Part shown: piece by piece, positions 1 through 11,560 of the stretch
Numbering within the stretch: the first letter of the stretch is position 1
Layout: every line of letters starts with the position of its first letter
NCBI RefSeq assembly: GCF_027409185.1
Contig: NC_084461.1
Span: 233,322,999-233,386,998, forward strand
Length of the DNA stretch: 64,000 bases
Reading direction: 5' to 3'
From: Cynocephalus volans
Lineage: Eukaryota > Chordata > Mammalia > Dermoptera > Cynocephalidae
The notes under the pieces: model-generated
Seen by the model: only the letters and a program-made list of their open reading frames with translations
Told to the model about the DNA's origin: nothing
Database searches by the model: none
Translations under genes and position numbers: made by a program

Positions 1-108
1 GCTGACATCTTGATCTCAGACTTCCAGCCTCCAGAACTGTGAGAAAATAAATGTCTGTTGCTAAGCCACCCAATCTGCGGTCTTTTGCTACGGCAACCCT
101 TGCAAACT
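1..108 (+). repeat. 3' end of a MaLR (MLT1-type) LTR
   Basis: The sequence has the typical MLT1 ending: cagcctccagaactgtgag, an AATAAA signal, then the aagccacccaatctg stretch. The LTR is cut by the left edge of the window, so only its polyadenylation end is present. Family placement is by eye. Confidence 0.75.
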
Positions 109-720
109 TATGCGCCATCTTAGTGTAATAAAGTCAGCTGCCACTCAGTGGAACAGGACTTTAATATACATGGAGGACAGACAGGAGGCATGGCCCACCT
201 GGGCATGGACTCCCACTCACAGAGGGCAGGGCCAGACAGCAACCTGCACATCTGGTTTTCCACCACAGTTCCAGGCACACTGTGGGGCACTGGCCTGCGT
301 GTAATTGAATCTTCCACACTACATGGTCTGGCAGCACCTGCCTGAGGCCCCTGCATGATCCTTGCCTGAATTCATCCTTCCTCTCCCCATCCTTGCTAGA
401 GAGTCACCCATCCCCCTGCTGAAGAAAGGACTCGTAAACCACAGTGCCCAGCTGCAGGGGTCACGGAAGGGCAAGGTCACATCTCCACGGGGCTCTAAAG
501 AGAGACTGAAGTTTATGACTGTGTGAGATGTTTACAACAGAAACATTTGTTTCTCCAACTGCTCTTGGGTTGCTGAAGTGAATTTCCTCTAAAGCTGAAA
601 AGTGCCCATCCATCTGCTTGATGGCGACTTCCCCAGAGGCAAAGAAAGCAGAGACTTGGACAGCTGGAGCGGGTCTGGGGCTGGGGAAAGAGGCGACAAA
701 GGAAGCCACAGCGAAGTGGG
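109..720. other. No gene or recognisable repeat
   Basis: Ordinary non-repetitive sequence. Short open frames here overlap on both strands and show no recognisable protein motif, so I see nothing to annotate. Confidence 0.5.
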
Positions 721-721
721 T

Positions 722-1090
722 GCTGGGAGGGAGGGAGGGAGGGAGGGAGGGAGGGAGGGAGGGAGGGAGGGAGGGAGGGAAGGAAGGAAGGAAGGAAGGA
801 AGGAAGGAAGGAAGGAAGGAAGGAAGGAAGGAAGGAAGGAAGGAAGGAAGGAAGGAAGGAGGGAAGGAGGGAAGGAGGGAAGGAGGGAAGGAGGGAAGGA
901 GGGAAGGAGGGAAGGAAGGAAGGAAGGAAGGAAGGAAGGAAGGAAGGAAGGAAGGAAGGAAGGAAGGAAGGAAGGAAGGAAGGAAGGAAGGAAGGAAGGA
1001 AGGAAGGAGGGAAGGAGGGAGGGAAGGAAGGAAGGAAGGAAGGAAGGAAGGAAGGAAGGAAGGAAGGAAGGAAGGGGAAAGGGAGGGAAG
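722..1090 (+). repeat. Polypurine microsatellite (GGGA/GGAA)n
   Basis: About 370 bp with essentially no pyrimidines on the plus strand. It is organised in blocks: GAGG repeats first, then AAGG repeats, then an AAGGAGGG alternation, then AAGG again. The apparent long open frames (Lys/Glu/Gly-rich on plus, Pro/Ser/Leu-rich on minus) are artefacts of a 4-bp repeat having no stop codons. Confidence 0.95.
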
Positions 1091-3480
1091 GAGGAAGAAT
1101 TGGTTCTAGAAATGTGAATTTATTTATATAAAAAACTTTGCAAAGATTTACAAAGGCAGTCCTATTCATGCATTCAAAACATTCTATATTGAAAATGATA
1201 TTCTTTTATCAAAACACACCAAAATCATTCAAAAACATAAGTCATTTTAATCAAGAGGGCAAAGTCTCAGCTTGAGCCTTAGATGGATCCAGACCTACTC
1301 TGAAAAGACTGGAGGGACAGGAGCTCCCGCTTGGCAAATAAAGAATCAGGCAGCACGAGCCTGACCCAGGAACAGAGGCAGCAGCCCAGGGACTCAGGAG
1401 CAATGATCGCGCAGACATTGCAGAATCTGCCCCCAGGCCAGTCCCGGGAACTTGCCTGTTCCTAAAGGGAAGTAAATCAGATGGCAGACTTTCCCTTGGA
1501 GATGCTGTAGACCCAGGGCAGGCAGCACCTGCTCTTATCCAGAGAAGCAGGCTAGGCTCAAAGCATTGATGGACGTGTTCTCTGTATGCTTCCCTGCCCT
1601 TCTCACAGGGACCCTGGGGCCCCCCAAGCTGAAACAAAGACACAGAAGCTGACCTGCATAAAAGACGGCAATTATGCAGTGTGTTTTTACCAGAGCAGGT
1701 GCTTTATTTTGTCCCCCAAATGTATTTTAAGACTAAGGCTGGGAAAAAGGAAGGAAGTGGCCGATGGATGATGACAGGGACAGTAGAGGAAAGCGAGGAG
1801 GGATGGAGGTCCTTGCAGTGAGAAGGGGAAGAGAGACCAGCAAGCAAAAGCATTAGAGGACCTATCGAAAGTGCCCGGGAACAAGCTGTCCTCGAGGGTG
1901 ACTCCCTCACCAACCCATCCCACGGACAACAGCCTCAGACCCTTGTAAGCCCCTGTGAACAGATGATGGGGACTGAGACATCATTGGTGGTAGACAAAAG
2001 CAGCAGGACACATCCATCGGATCTTGCCACGAGGCAGTGCAGTGCTGGCTGGCATCGTGAGGCTATGGTAGAGTCTACGACCCCCAGTAGGAGATGCTGC
2101 TTCATGGTGGGAGCTGGAAGGAGCAGAGAAGCAGGAGGCTCTGGCAGAGGGAGCCACCCGGCGGAAAACAGCCAGAGGCAGAGCCATTCGTGAACGCATG
2201 TGAGGGATGCCCGGAGCTCCTGGGAGAGCCTGCGCCAAGCAGCGCTGCCCGCACACGCACTGTGGATGTCTCCCGCTGGGGTAGCCCCACTCATGCCCCA
2301 ACCAGACTGGGGAGGGCTAAGCACCCCAGAAATCAAGCTGGCACAACATGCGGTTGAAAATACAGCTCCCCATCTGGGAAAACCCATCTGGCAAGGTCAT
2401 AACAGCTCTGATGAGGGGAAATAATGACAGGTATGTCACAAACTATGCAAATGAAAAACCAATGCGCTAATTATAATTCCAGGAAAACAAAAAGATGTAC
2501 CAAAAATAAAGTGCAATCATGGGACCAACTTGACCTACAGTGAACAATATTTTTAATTAAAGTGAGAGGACCTGGGTTGAAGAGGAAACTAGAAAGAGGG
2601 TGGGGCAAGAAATAGGATAGCTGAGTCCACGTCTCCCTGACAAGAAGTCAGTAACTCCCTAAAAGTGCTAAGTGGAGAAACAGCAGTCTAAACTTGTAAT
2701 TCAGAAAAATAAGGATAAATAGTAGGAGAAACAGCTAAAGAATTGAGAGCGGTTGTGGGTCGGGAGTGGCACTGTATGCGGTGAGAGGAGGCGGCGGCAG
2801 GGGTCTGCTGGGCCCTTCCTGCAGCTCCCTGTGAATGCCTTGCTTTGGGTCTCAGTTTTCCTAGTTGTGTCATGGTGGTGCTGTCTAAGTGACCTGTAGG
2901 GGCTGTCCAGCTCTGCAGTTGTGGGGTTCTGGGCACGTAGGTTTATGTGGAGGGATGCACTGTGGGTACTGAGTGTGAGAATAAGTACATTTTTCATGAT
3001 CATAATAACTCATTGTCACAGAGAACTCAGGCAGACCTGCCCCAGAAACGCCTCAAAATGGTGCTCAAACTCCAACAGGTGTATGGTTGACTCAGAGCAG
3101 CCTTGGCCCCTTTCTAACTCAGCAAAGGAAAGTCTGCCCTGCCTCCAGGGCCCAGCCTCAATCCCACCTGCCCCAGGCTGAGGACCTGCCACAGGACAGC
3201 ACTTCTGAACTGGCATCACAGTACTGTTGGAGTCATGAAGCGCACCTGGCACATGCTGCTCTTTACTGCAGGTATTGATTATCATCGCAACAGGAGGCAG
3301 CTTTGTCTCTGCAATTTCCTGGCACTCCCAACACCCCATCTTCCACATTCCACCCCACGACACTCCATATTAGCACACTGTCTGGTGAGCAAGACATAAG
3401 TATACTTGTAGAATGAATGAATGAGTGGATGAATGAGTGAATTAAGTCATATTTGTATGAGTAAATGAAAGCACACACTA
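1091..3480. other. Non-coding, no clear repeat; short GAAT-type tract
   Basis: No exon, RNA gene or confident repeat is visible. A short tandem tract of gaat/gagt units lies at about 3411-3445, which resembles the tail typical of L2 elements. The remaining open frames are short and unconvincing. Confidence 0.5.
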
Positions 3481-3484
3481 ATTA

Positions 3485-3620
3485 GCTCTGCATTGAGTAT
3501 CTTTCTTGTAGGCCAGAACTGGAGAACTCCAGGTGACAAAGAGACAAAAAGCAAGAGACCCCAACATGCACATTCTGCTCAGAGAGAACAAGAAGGTGAC
3601 AGTGACAGAGACATTTTGCT
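3485..3620 (-). repeat. L2-like fragment
   Basis: The stretch with cattgagtat, aggtgacaaagagacaaaaa and acattctgctcagagagaac follows the order of an L2 3' region in reverse orientation. It is old and divergent. Confidence 0.45.
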
Positions 3621-3834
3621 CCTTGGATAGCTTCCTCTGGAGGCAAAACCGTTGGGGAGAAATGAGGAAAATGTCCTCTGCAGAAAGTTGTCCAGGGCCA
3701 AGTACACAGCAAGGCCATATGTGCCCAAATGGCCCTTCCTGTTTCTTGTAAGGCAGGTCAGATGGAAAATGCTGGCACATGTCAGAGACGCTGGTTATCT
3801 TTGAGACTAAAGCTCTGGGGAGGGAAGAAAACTA

Positions 3835-4005
3835 GCATAGGTTTACTACCTGCTATATGTCACACACTTTTTAATATATTTTCTCATTTAATCCTGGCAA
3901 TGACCTCGTGAAGTAGGAATCATTATCCTGATTTACAAGTGAGGAAACTGACCCTCTGCAAGCTAATGTATCCTCCCTTGGTTTCCACAGCTATTGAGCA
4001 CCAAG
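3835..4005 (-). repeat. MIR SINE
   Basis: Contains ctcatttaatcctggcaa, a gtaggaatcattatcc segment and acaagtgaggaaactgac, the reverse of the MIR core (plus sense gtttcctca...). Confidence 0.8.
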
Positions 4006-5300
4006 CTGGATTCAACTCCCAGGCCAGATCATGGCAAGGCACACTCTCAGTCCTTATCTACAGATGCACAAAACACCTACTTCCCACAATTCCAGGTTGG
4101 TGGCTCTCTCAACCGGCTAAGGAGGGACTCACGGCGTCAGAGCCCAGAAGGGAAGAGGCACTGTACCTCTTTGCTGTGCCTTGCTCCAGTGAAGATGGGG
4201 CACATTTTCCAGGCTGGGGAGTGGGTAGAAGGCCACAATAATTTGCTGGTCAAAGGGGTCCATGTTGAGCAGAAAACATGAGAGGGGAACCAAGACGCTG
4301 CATGCCTTTTACAGATGGGGTGCTCCTCACATTACGGAATTCTCTGTTCCCTACCAATGGGTCTCAAATTTTCATTTCCATGTACTTTAAATGCATTTAA
4401 ACAAAGCGACGATTTAATGATTTCTGTGGGTTTTCTGGTATTTGTTTTGAGGTATTGTTCTATATTTTGTTTCTGTTTGACAGTGTTGAAGCATCAAAAT
4501 ATTGTGAAGCATTTCTCTGGCTCACTAATTGATACACTCCTGCCTAATTGCCTGCTGTTTCAGTTCTCCTTTGTTAAGTGACACAGGATTTCTGTTCTGT
4601 TGCTTCCAAAAAACAAATGGTACTGCTTGACTGCCCCTCCATCTGTGCCTCCCCCAGGATGACAGCACACGCCACACATCCCACAGATCACTGGTCCGGG
4701 GCAGAGGGTGGGGGCGGAGGCTGGGAGGCATGGTGGGGGAGGGGAACGAGCAGCCTGCCAGGGGGCTCCCCGTGTTCCTGAGCCTCCTTCCCCAGCACCT
4801 CTCCCTGACATAATCTCATAGACCTACTGACATTCTCAGCAGTCCCAGGTGCCTACTGTCTCAATTGCCAAAGGATTTTGGAACCTGGCGGAAACTATGG
4901 CCCCTGCCTTTGGCCATGGAGACACCACCTGTAGCCTTATTTACCCAGCTAGAAACTGCAGCCCTAAACCAACTGGCCTCACCCATGCCACAGAACTGCG
5001 CCCCACCAGTAGCTGGAGCACGTGAGATTCCCGCCCAACGCTCAGCATGCAGGTGCCTCCCAGCTTCCTACCTTCCCACCTCTAGCTTTAAACCTGCCCC
5101 TGGCCCCGTCAGCCCATCGTGGGTTGTAGGACCGACATTGTTCTTCCAGCCACACACACGGTGTGGTGTGTATGCTGGCCTTTGCCCCAGCCGATCCTGT
5201 CTGGCCCTAACCCAGGGCTTGTCCAAGAAGCCCAGGTTTACCCAGGTCCCAGGACAAGAAGGCAAACCTTAGTAGCCCATGGCAACACTAGAACTTCGAA

Positions 5301-5304
<4 letters not shown>
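4006..5304. other. No gene or recognisable repeat
   Basis: Mixed-composition sequence with no convincing exon. Open frames up to 135 codons exist, but they overlap on opposite strands and lack domain motifs. Confidence 0.45.
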
Positions 5305-5344
<40 letters not shown>

Positions 5345-5364
5345 ACCCACCCACCCACCCACCC
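5305..5364 (+). repeat. (AC)n-(ACCC)n microsatellite
   Basis: About 18 AC dinucleotides run directly into six ACCC units. Confidence 0.97.
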
Positions 5365-6332
5365 TAGGGTCAAGAGCCTTTCCTCCAAGTTCAGGGAACT
5401 TCTCCTCTGATATTAAGTCCCCCTCAGGGACTGGGAGATGGAGGATTTCGTCAACTTCCTGGCCAGGATCACCGACTCCAAGCACCCTCCCAGTGACGGG
5501 GAAATGGGACACCCACTGAGTGTCTAAGGTCCAGGCCTTTCCAGCTGGCCTCATCCCTCTGCCTTGTCTCAGGAGTAGAGCACTCTGAAAGCTGATGGAA
5601 TTCGCCTGTAACACGACTGTCCCAGTCGTAAGCAACCACCCTTGCCTGCTGGTCACCTCACCGCCACATCTCAGGTCCAGGCAACAGACAACAGCGGGAA
5701 GCACCAGACTGAGCACCTGCCGATTTTTTGATGTCAGAGCCACCTCCGCACAGGAAGATACTGCCTCTCCCCAGAAGTTGCCCTGAGAACTGGGGCTGCA
5801 CTGGAAACTGTGTCTCCCCTGAGCATCCCCTTCTCCATTCTCTTCCTGTTAGGAATGGGAATTAGGGGTGTAGACACATTTTTCTGAGCACACTTCTGCC
5901 CTTTTCCTGTACCCTGGGCAAAACCAGAGGTTGGCTGGGAGCCAATATTGTGGCCCTGGCCTCCTGTGCTATAGAGGAGAAAACACTGAGGCCCAGCGAG
6001 AGGGTAGTGGGGTCCAAGGCCGCAGTGTGAGCCAATGACAGAGCTGGGACCAGAACCCAGGAGCCAGACTTTTAACCTGTTGCTGTGCTCATTCCAGACA
6101 CCTATTTCTGCCCCAGAAGAAGACCTCAGCATCCTGATATTCCTCTATGCGTGTAGAAATGGAGGACGTTAGCTGGTAGACCTGGCTTATCAGCAGTACC
6201 TGGGGAAAGGGTGAGGGGTTGGGTTGCCGGGAGGGGCACTCTGATACACCTGCGACAAAGTACCCATTCACCAAACGTGGAATCAAAAACTCATTGACTG
6301 ACTAATGACTAATGGGGCATATATCTATTGCA

Positions 6333-6333
<1 letters not shown>
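5365..6333. other. Non-coding; MIR fossil at about 5965-6100
   Basis: The stretch gaggagaaaacactgaggcc, then agccaatgacagagctggga and ccaggagccagactttt, follows a reverse MIR. The remainder carries nothing I recognise. Confidence 0.55.

Positions 6334-6372
<39 letters not shown>
6334..6372 (+). repeat. (AC)n microsatellite
   Basis: About 19 uninterrupted AC dinucleotides. Confidence 0.97.
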
Positions 6373-6373
<1 letters not shown>

Positions 6374-7798
6374 TTAGCTTAAAAACCTTTTGATGCCAAT
6401 GTGGGAGAGATTGTTGTTTCCCCTGATCAGACCCCATGTAGAGGGCTGCATTCATTTTAAGAGGAAAACTGACAGACTAGAGCACTCCCAAAGAAAAGCA
6501 ACCGAGAAGTCAAGCTGACTCAAAGTACTAATGTGAGGGATTGTGTTTAAAAGCCCAGGAGAAGTTTATTTTACAGAAGAAAAGACTAAATGCACATTAT
6601 ATCTGAACTCAGAGAGCTAAAAAATAATGTGCAAAGGAGAACAGAATTATTAAGGGTCATTTGAGAGAGCAGAGCTGGATTCCACAGAGAGAGATAAAAG
6701 AGCAACATTTTAACCACTGGTGCTCTTTAAATTGGAAGACTACTTAGTGAAGTAGTGAGTTTCCCATCACTTCAGGTGTCCAAGCAGAGATGGGAGACAC
6801 CCGAGGACTTGCTGAGTATGCTCTAGGAGAATTTCAGACAGCAGAGATGGGTCTGAATGCGTTCAAGTGGATTCTGCAATCTGATAAACTCTAAATTCCC
6901 TGTGCTGAAGTTCAGAGTGAAGGGGAAAGAGGGAAGGAAGAGGAGGGGGTGTCAGAACCCAACGACCTCCCAGGAGATTGCGTCATAGGAGGTGAAAGTG
7001 TACTCAGCAGTCTGTGTACCTGTGACACTAGAATCCTGACTTCTTGGGATCCTTCCTATATTAGTCATGAGTCCTTGGTTGCACATTATAGAAGATCATG
7101 TATTTTCAGACGAAATCCAGAAGGGTTTATTATAAGAACACGGAGTGTCTCATGAAAAGTGGAAAACTGCTGAGACTTTCTCCGTCTCTCACATCTCTGC
7201 CCCTCCCTGAACATCTATCTGTTTTTTATCTGCAAACCACTTTATTGGACTCTCCAGAGTTTTAAGCTCATGAGTTTAGAATTTATTCTGCAGGACAATT
7301 GGTTTCTCAAATTTGCTTGAAGCTAATTATCAACTGGAGTTCTTATCAAAGAAATAGATTGCAGGGCCCCAAAGTAGACACACGGGTTTTTGATTTCTGG
7401 GGGAGAGCCCTGATGTTCCAGTGATCCTTGTCATAAGGGATGTTTGAAAAACTTTACAGAGGCAATCAGGAGTCATTGAAGGTTTGGGAGCAAGGTCACA
7501 AAATCAATACAGTCATGATTCCGGGAGATGAATTAAGTGGCTCTGTGGAAGCCAGACCACCAGCACCTAGATGTAAAAGTCTGTTCTAGTAGCTCCAGTG
7601 ATGGGTACACCTGAAATCCAAGTGCAGGGACAAGAGGAGAAGGCCCCTGCAGCCGTGTCTTCCCCGCATCACCCCACGTCCGTCATGGCCTCAGTTGAGA
7701 GAAATAGCACAGACATATGACACAGGGGGACACTTGGGTTCTCCCTCCCAGGGATCCAGAGCTGGAGACTGAATGACCCTCTGCTTCATCTCCCTCGT
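6373..7798. other. No gene or recognisable repeat
   Basis: AT-rich, non-repetitive by eye. No splice-framed exon, promoter or RNA gene is apparent. It forms the left flank of the provirus that begins at 7799. Confidence 0.45.
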
Positions 7799-8018
7799 TG
7801 TTGGGAAAATAGAATAATTTAATCAGGCCCCCTCGCCTGCGCATCTGGTTGGATGGAGTGCGGGGCTGTGTGTGGGTGGAGTTCATGTGCATGTGCCGTG
7901 CCACGACTTGGCTGATCTGCCTCGGGCAGCTGCCACGTGCACCGCCACGCTCTCTGACCTATGGCTCCAAGGACCTAGCCCGACTGGCAGGATTACGGAC
8001 AGATAAAAGAGTGCCACA
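7799..8018 (+). repeat. 5' LTR of the ERV, internally deleted
   Basis: Starts tgttgggaaaatagaat and ends ataaaagagtgccaca, matching the two ends of the 3' LTR at 13031-13397. It is only 220 bp against 367 bp. The missing part lies between 'ggctccaaggacct' and 'actggcaggatta', where the 3' copy has about 145 extra bases. The LTR therefore lost most of its middle after insertion. Confidence 0.85.
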
Positions 8019-8020
8019 AT

Positions 8021-8040
8021 TGGCGTAGTCTGCGACAGGA
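8021..8040 (+). promoter_or_regulatory. Primer-binding site, tRNA-Ser-like
   Basis: Two bases after the LTR comes tggcgtagtc, complementary to the 3' end of tRNA-Ser(AGA) plus CCA, then tgcgacaggattc, which resembles the continuing tRNA complement (ggcaggattc) with a small insertion. Position and the leading TGG fit a retroviral primer site. The tRNA assignment is from memory of tRNA sequences. Confidence 0.6.
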
Positions 8041-8540
8041 TTCTGAGCAGGTACAGGAGCCAAAAGCCCTTGGAAGAAGGAGGAAATGTGGCTACTTTTG
8101 AATATGCTCTGCCCCTCAACCTTCCTATTGACCGGGATCTGGTTGCTGCTCACTGTACTGCAAGGCAGCACAGACCAGGCACTACAACGCAAAACACCTC
8201 GGGAGAGGGAGGATATGTGGCTGTCCTTGAGCATGTGGTGCCCAGTGGCCACTGTTCGGCTGACTGGAGCCTGGCTACTGCTAACTATGCTGCAAACTGC
8301 TGGAAGCACGGATAAACGTCCTGGAGGATGACATGCAGCGACAGGCCACTCCTGCCTCTCACACCAGGGAAGATGAACAACCCAATGGTGAGTTCGGGGA
8401 AACCGCGCATCTCCAGGCACAACCTGTTTTGCACGAGAAATTGAGACACAAGCAGCCTATGGGACCAGATGGACGATCCACGGGTGACCCAGTTAACCAC
8501 CTATGTTGTGTATACCCGGGTTGAACTAGTTGACTTGGGG
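8041..8540 (+). pseudogene. ERV leader / gag N-terminal region with duplicated hydrophobic segment
   Basis: Between the primer site and the recognisable gag remnant lie two in-frame copies of a unit of about 129 bp (43 codons), with ATG codons at 8086 and 8215. Each copy encodes a hydrophobic stretch with a WLLLT motif, followed by a short polar tail. The copies are clearly related but diverged. The open frame spans 8086-8331. This could be a leader peptide or the start of gag. I do not recognise a family. Confidence 0.5.
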
Positions 8541-9370
8541 AGACAGTTCAGGCAGAAACATAGGGAGACCCTGGCTTCTTAGCTGTTGCGGTTATGGGAC
8601 CTAGGGGTGGATAGTGTAATGTGCTCTGGTGGGGAGATGGAGAAGTTGGCCTCCATCACCATGCACCCGTCCCTGAGGCAGCGGCTGCAGAATAGCCGCA
8701 GATATGCACAAGAGCGAGGCAATCACTCCTTGGTGGACTGGGTAAATGCAGCTGCCCAAACCATGTGGATAAATGCTAGAGAAATGCCCAAGATTGTTAG
8801 TAAATGGCAAACATATGCTGAGTTAGTACAAATAATTAGGGAGCTGGGGATGTAGCAGTCCATGTTTAATCTGAACACTGGACGATGGCCTGGACGATGA
8901 AAACTTTACAGGCAGCATGAGAGACATAGTGCTGCAGAATGTCCCGTCAATGTCCTTTGGATCACTGAATGGCCATACTGGCCCCATACATTGGTCCTCC
9001 CATATATGAGGTAATGACCATGGTAGCCAGCTTGGGTGAAGTAGAGGATAACAGACAAGCAAAAGGGGTCTGACAGGTGGCTAAGACCAAACCCCAAAGG
9101 AATGCTCAGGACTTTATCCTGAGAGGACTGAGCAAGACTAGCCATAAGCAGATATGGCTTGACTTGCTTGCAGCAGGGGTTGATTAAAAAAAAAAAAATT
9201 ACCATCAGCCAAATACGGTCAGTCCTGTTTGCTTTGTGGCAGCAATTGCACCCCAAACAGCATTTTGCCAAATGTCCAGAGACAGGTAGCAAGGTACGCT
9301 CAGTGGATTTAAAAGATTTTTTGGTTGCTCCCAAGGAGGTGGATGAACTGTTCCATTTCAATTAGGGAGC
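8541..9370 (+). pseudogene. gag remnant of the ERV
   Basis: An open stretch at 8586-8855 (89 codons) begins with a LWDLG motif and contains a WVNAAAQTMW helix-like segment, which resembles capsid sequence of ERV-L-type gag proteins. A second open stretch at about 9159-9365 contains LFALWQQLHPKQ and probably represents the C-terminal gag end. The frames are separated by stops, and an A(12) run near 9187 breaks the frame. No zinc-knuckle is evident. In a live element gag would form the virion core; here it is dead. Confidence 0.6.
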
Positions 9371-9439
9371 AAGCCAAGGTGCTCATCTTTTGGAGGCAGG
9401 CAAAGACCGGAGGCCTCATGTTGAATGGCAATATATTGG

Positions 9440-9748
9440 TTGAGGACAAATGTGTAGCATGTTTTAGCACTGGTGGATACAGGTGCAGAATGTAGTCTGA
9501 TATATGGCAATCCAGATAAGTTTCCAGGGGCCACAGTTCATATAGATGGCTATGGAGAAAATATGACTGAGGTCAAAGCTGTGTTATTACCACTGAGCAT
9601 AGGAAGATTACCTCCTTGTGTATATACTGTATATATATCCCCCTTAGCTGAATACATCTTAGGTATGGATGTACTTTATGGTTTGCACCTGCAAACCACA
9701 GTTGAAGAGTTTCAGCTGCAAATATGGACAGTAAAGCCTGTGTTATGA
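9440..9748 (+). pseudogene. Retroviral aspartic protease remnant
   Basis: The frame contains the active-site motif LVDTGAECSLI (about 9468-9500) followed by a glycine-rich flap-like region, and ends with the ILGMD motif typical of retropepsins. The open part running from the ATG at 9473 is 91 codons and ends at a stop at 9748, just before the RT domain. The active-site DTG is intact, but the surrounding polyprotein is broken. It lies directly upstream of RT, the normal pro-pol order. Confidence 0.8.
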
Positions 9749-10927
9749 GGATATGCTAAACATGACCCACGGGTGTTATACAAGCCACGATGTGTAGTTA
9801 ATGTAAAGCAGTATCACCTACCACGAGGACATGCAGAGATAAGTGCCACTATATTAGAATTACAGAAAGCTGGCATTATTTGTCCAGCTCATAGCCCATT
9901 TAATGCTCTGGTATGGCCAGTGAAAAAGCCTGATGGTACCTGGAGAATGACTATAGATTATCGAGAACTGAACAAAGTAGTGCCTCCTTTGTATGCAGCT
10001 GTAACTTCAGTTCACAACTTGATGGATAAGCTGACCACTCAGCTGGGAACTTATCATCATGTACTAGACCTTGCAAATGCTTTTTTCTCTATTCCAATCT
10101 TGGCTGATAGCCAAGATCAGTTCACTTTCACATGGGAAGGAAGACAGTGGACCTTTCAAGTATTGCCCCAAGGTTATCTGCATAGCCCAACCATCTGTCA
10201 TGGTTTGGTGGCTAGGGACCTAGCTAAGTAGACTAGTCCCAGCACAGTTACAATGTTTCACTACATTGATGATGTGTTACTAACCTCTAGTTCTCTTGCA
10301 GATTTAACCCAGGCAGCTCCAATGCTGCTAAGTCATTTGGAACAATGTGGGTGAGCCATGAACACAGCCAAAGTGCAAGGACCTGGGCTGTCAGTCAAAT
10401 TCCTAGGAGTGATCTGGTCGGGTAAGATGAGGGTCATCCCAGAAGCTATTATAGATAAGATACAGGCATACCCTCAACCCACAACTGTAGCTAAGCTACA
10501 GGCATATTTGGGACTTTGGGGGTATTGGAGAGCTTTTGTACTCCATATGGCCCAAATGGCACACCCACTGTATGCATTAACAAAGAAAGGAGCCCACTGG
10601 AATTGGACTGAGGAAGCAGAACAAGATTACCAGGCTACAAAAAGGGCAATACAGCAAGTACAAGCTTTACAAGTGGCCAACCCTACTAAGCTGTTTGAGT
10701 TAGACATACATATAACCCAGGAGGGGTTAGGATGGGGTTTGTGGCAGAGACAAGACCAATTCTGCACACCTATAGGATTCTGGTCTCAGCTCTGCAAGGG
10801 CACTGAAGTGCATTATACCCTAATAGAAAAGCAGTTAACAGCTGTATATTCTGCCTTGATAGCCACTGAAGCTATCACAAGGACTGCCAAAGTCCTAATA
10901 AGGACAACATACCCCATAATAGGTTAG
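9749..10927 (+). pseudogene. Reverse transcriptase remnant
   Basis: The first open part (9773-10231) contains LPRGHAEI, LVWPVKKPDGTWRMTIDYRELN and LANAFFSIP, and reaches the LPQGY motif. A stop at 10229-10231 precedes the catalytic YIDD box (about 10260-10275). A further stop near 10353 separates the thumb/connection part (10358-10927), which contains VKFLGV and a GFWSQ segment. Motif order and the FxxLPQGYxxSP pattern fit ERV-L/class III pol. At least two in-frame stops make it non-functional. Confidence 0.85.
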
Positions 10928-11560
10928 CTGCACACATGGGCAACCAACCCTAAAATGGGTGTAGCTCAGACTCCCACTTTGTCTAAATAAGGAGCATATA
11001 TAGAACAAAGGAGCACTGTGTCAATGAATCCTCTTTCCAAAGAGTTGCAAACTGTGCTGGGCCCAGCAGAGTTTGTGGAGGAAACTTTGACACAAACCTT
11101 ACCCATGGTGATGGAGGCTACACCTTTCCATGAGGGAAAGGGACCTATCACAGAGCAAGCTTGGTATACAGATGACTCTAGCATGGGACCCTCAGCATCA
11201 TGGACAGCTGTTTCTGTCCAGCCCTCAATAGATATAATGTGGTATGAAAATGGCACAGGGCAAAGCAGTCAATGCGCTGAATTGAGAGCAGTATGGATGG
11301 TGATAAAAAATGAGCCTGTGCCTTTAACCATCTGTACTGACAACTGGGCTGTGTACAAAGGTTTAACCCTTTGGATTTCTACTTGGAAGTATCAGTGGTG
11401 GATGATAGGCCACCATCCCCTGTGGGGACAAGCCATGTAGCAAGAGTTATGGGAATTGGGGCATGAGAAAGAAGTAACTCTTTTCCATGTCCCAGGACAC
11501 TTCCCCTTAGCCAGTCCAGGAAATGATGAAGCTGATGCCTTGGCTAAGGTAAGATGGCTG
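10928..11560 (+). pseudogene. RNase H remnant
   Basis: The open part 11018-11440 contains the YTDDSS motif (first catalytic Asp region), a CAELRAV motif with the catalytic Glu, and a TDNWAVYKGL motif. The continuation at 11456 carries the NDEADALAK motif that closes RNase H domains. A stop at about 11438 and further breaks upstream disrupt it. It sits between RT and integrase as in retroviral pol. Confidence 0.8.

Noticed and set aside
513..1169. 218-codon Pro/Ser/Leu-rich frame on minus and Lys/Glu/Gly-rich frames on plus
   Set aside because: They follow a tetranucleotide repeat that lacks stop codons; no coding signature.
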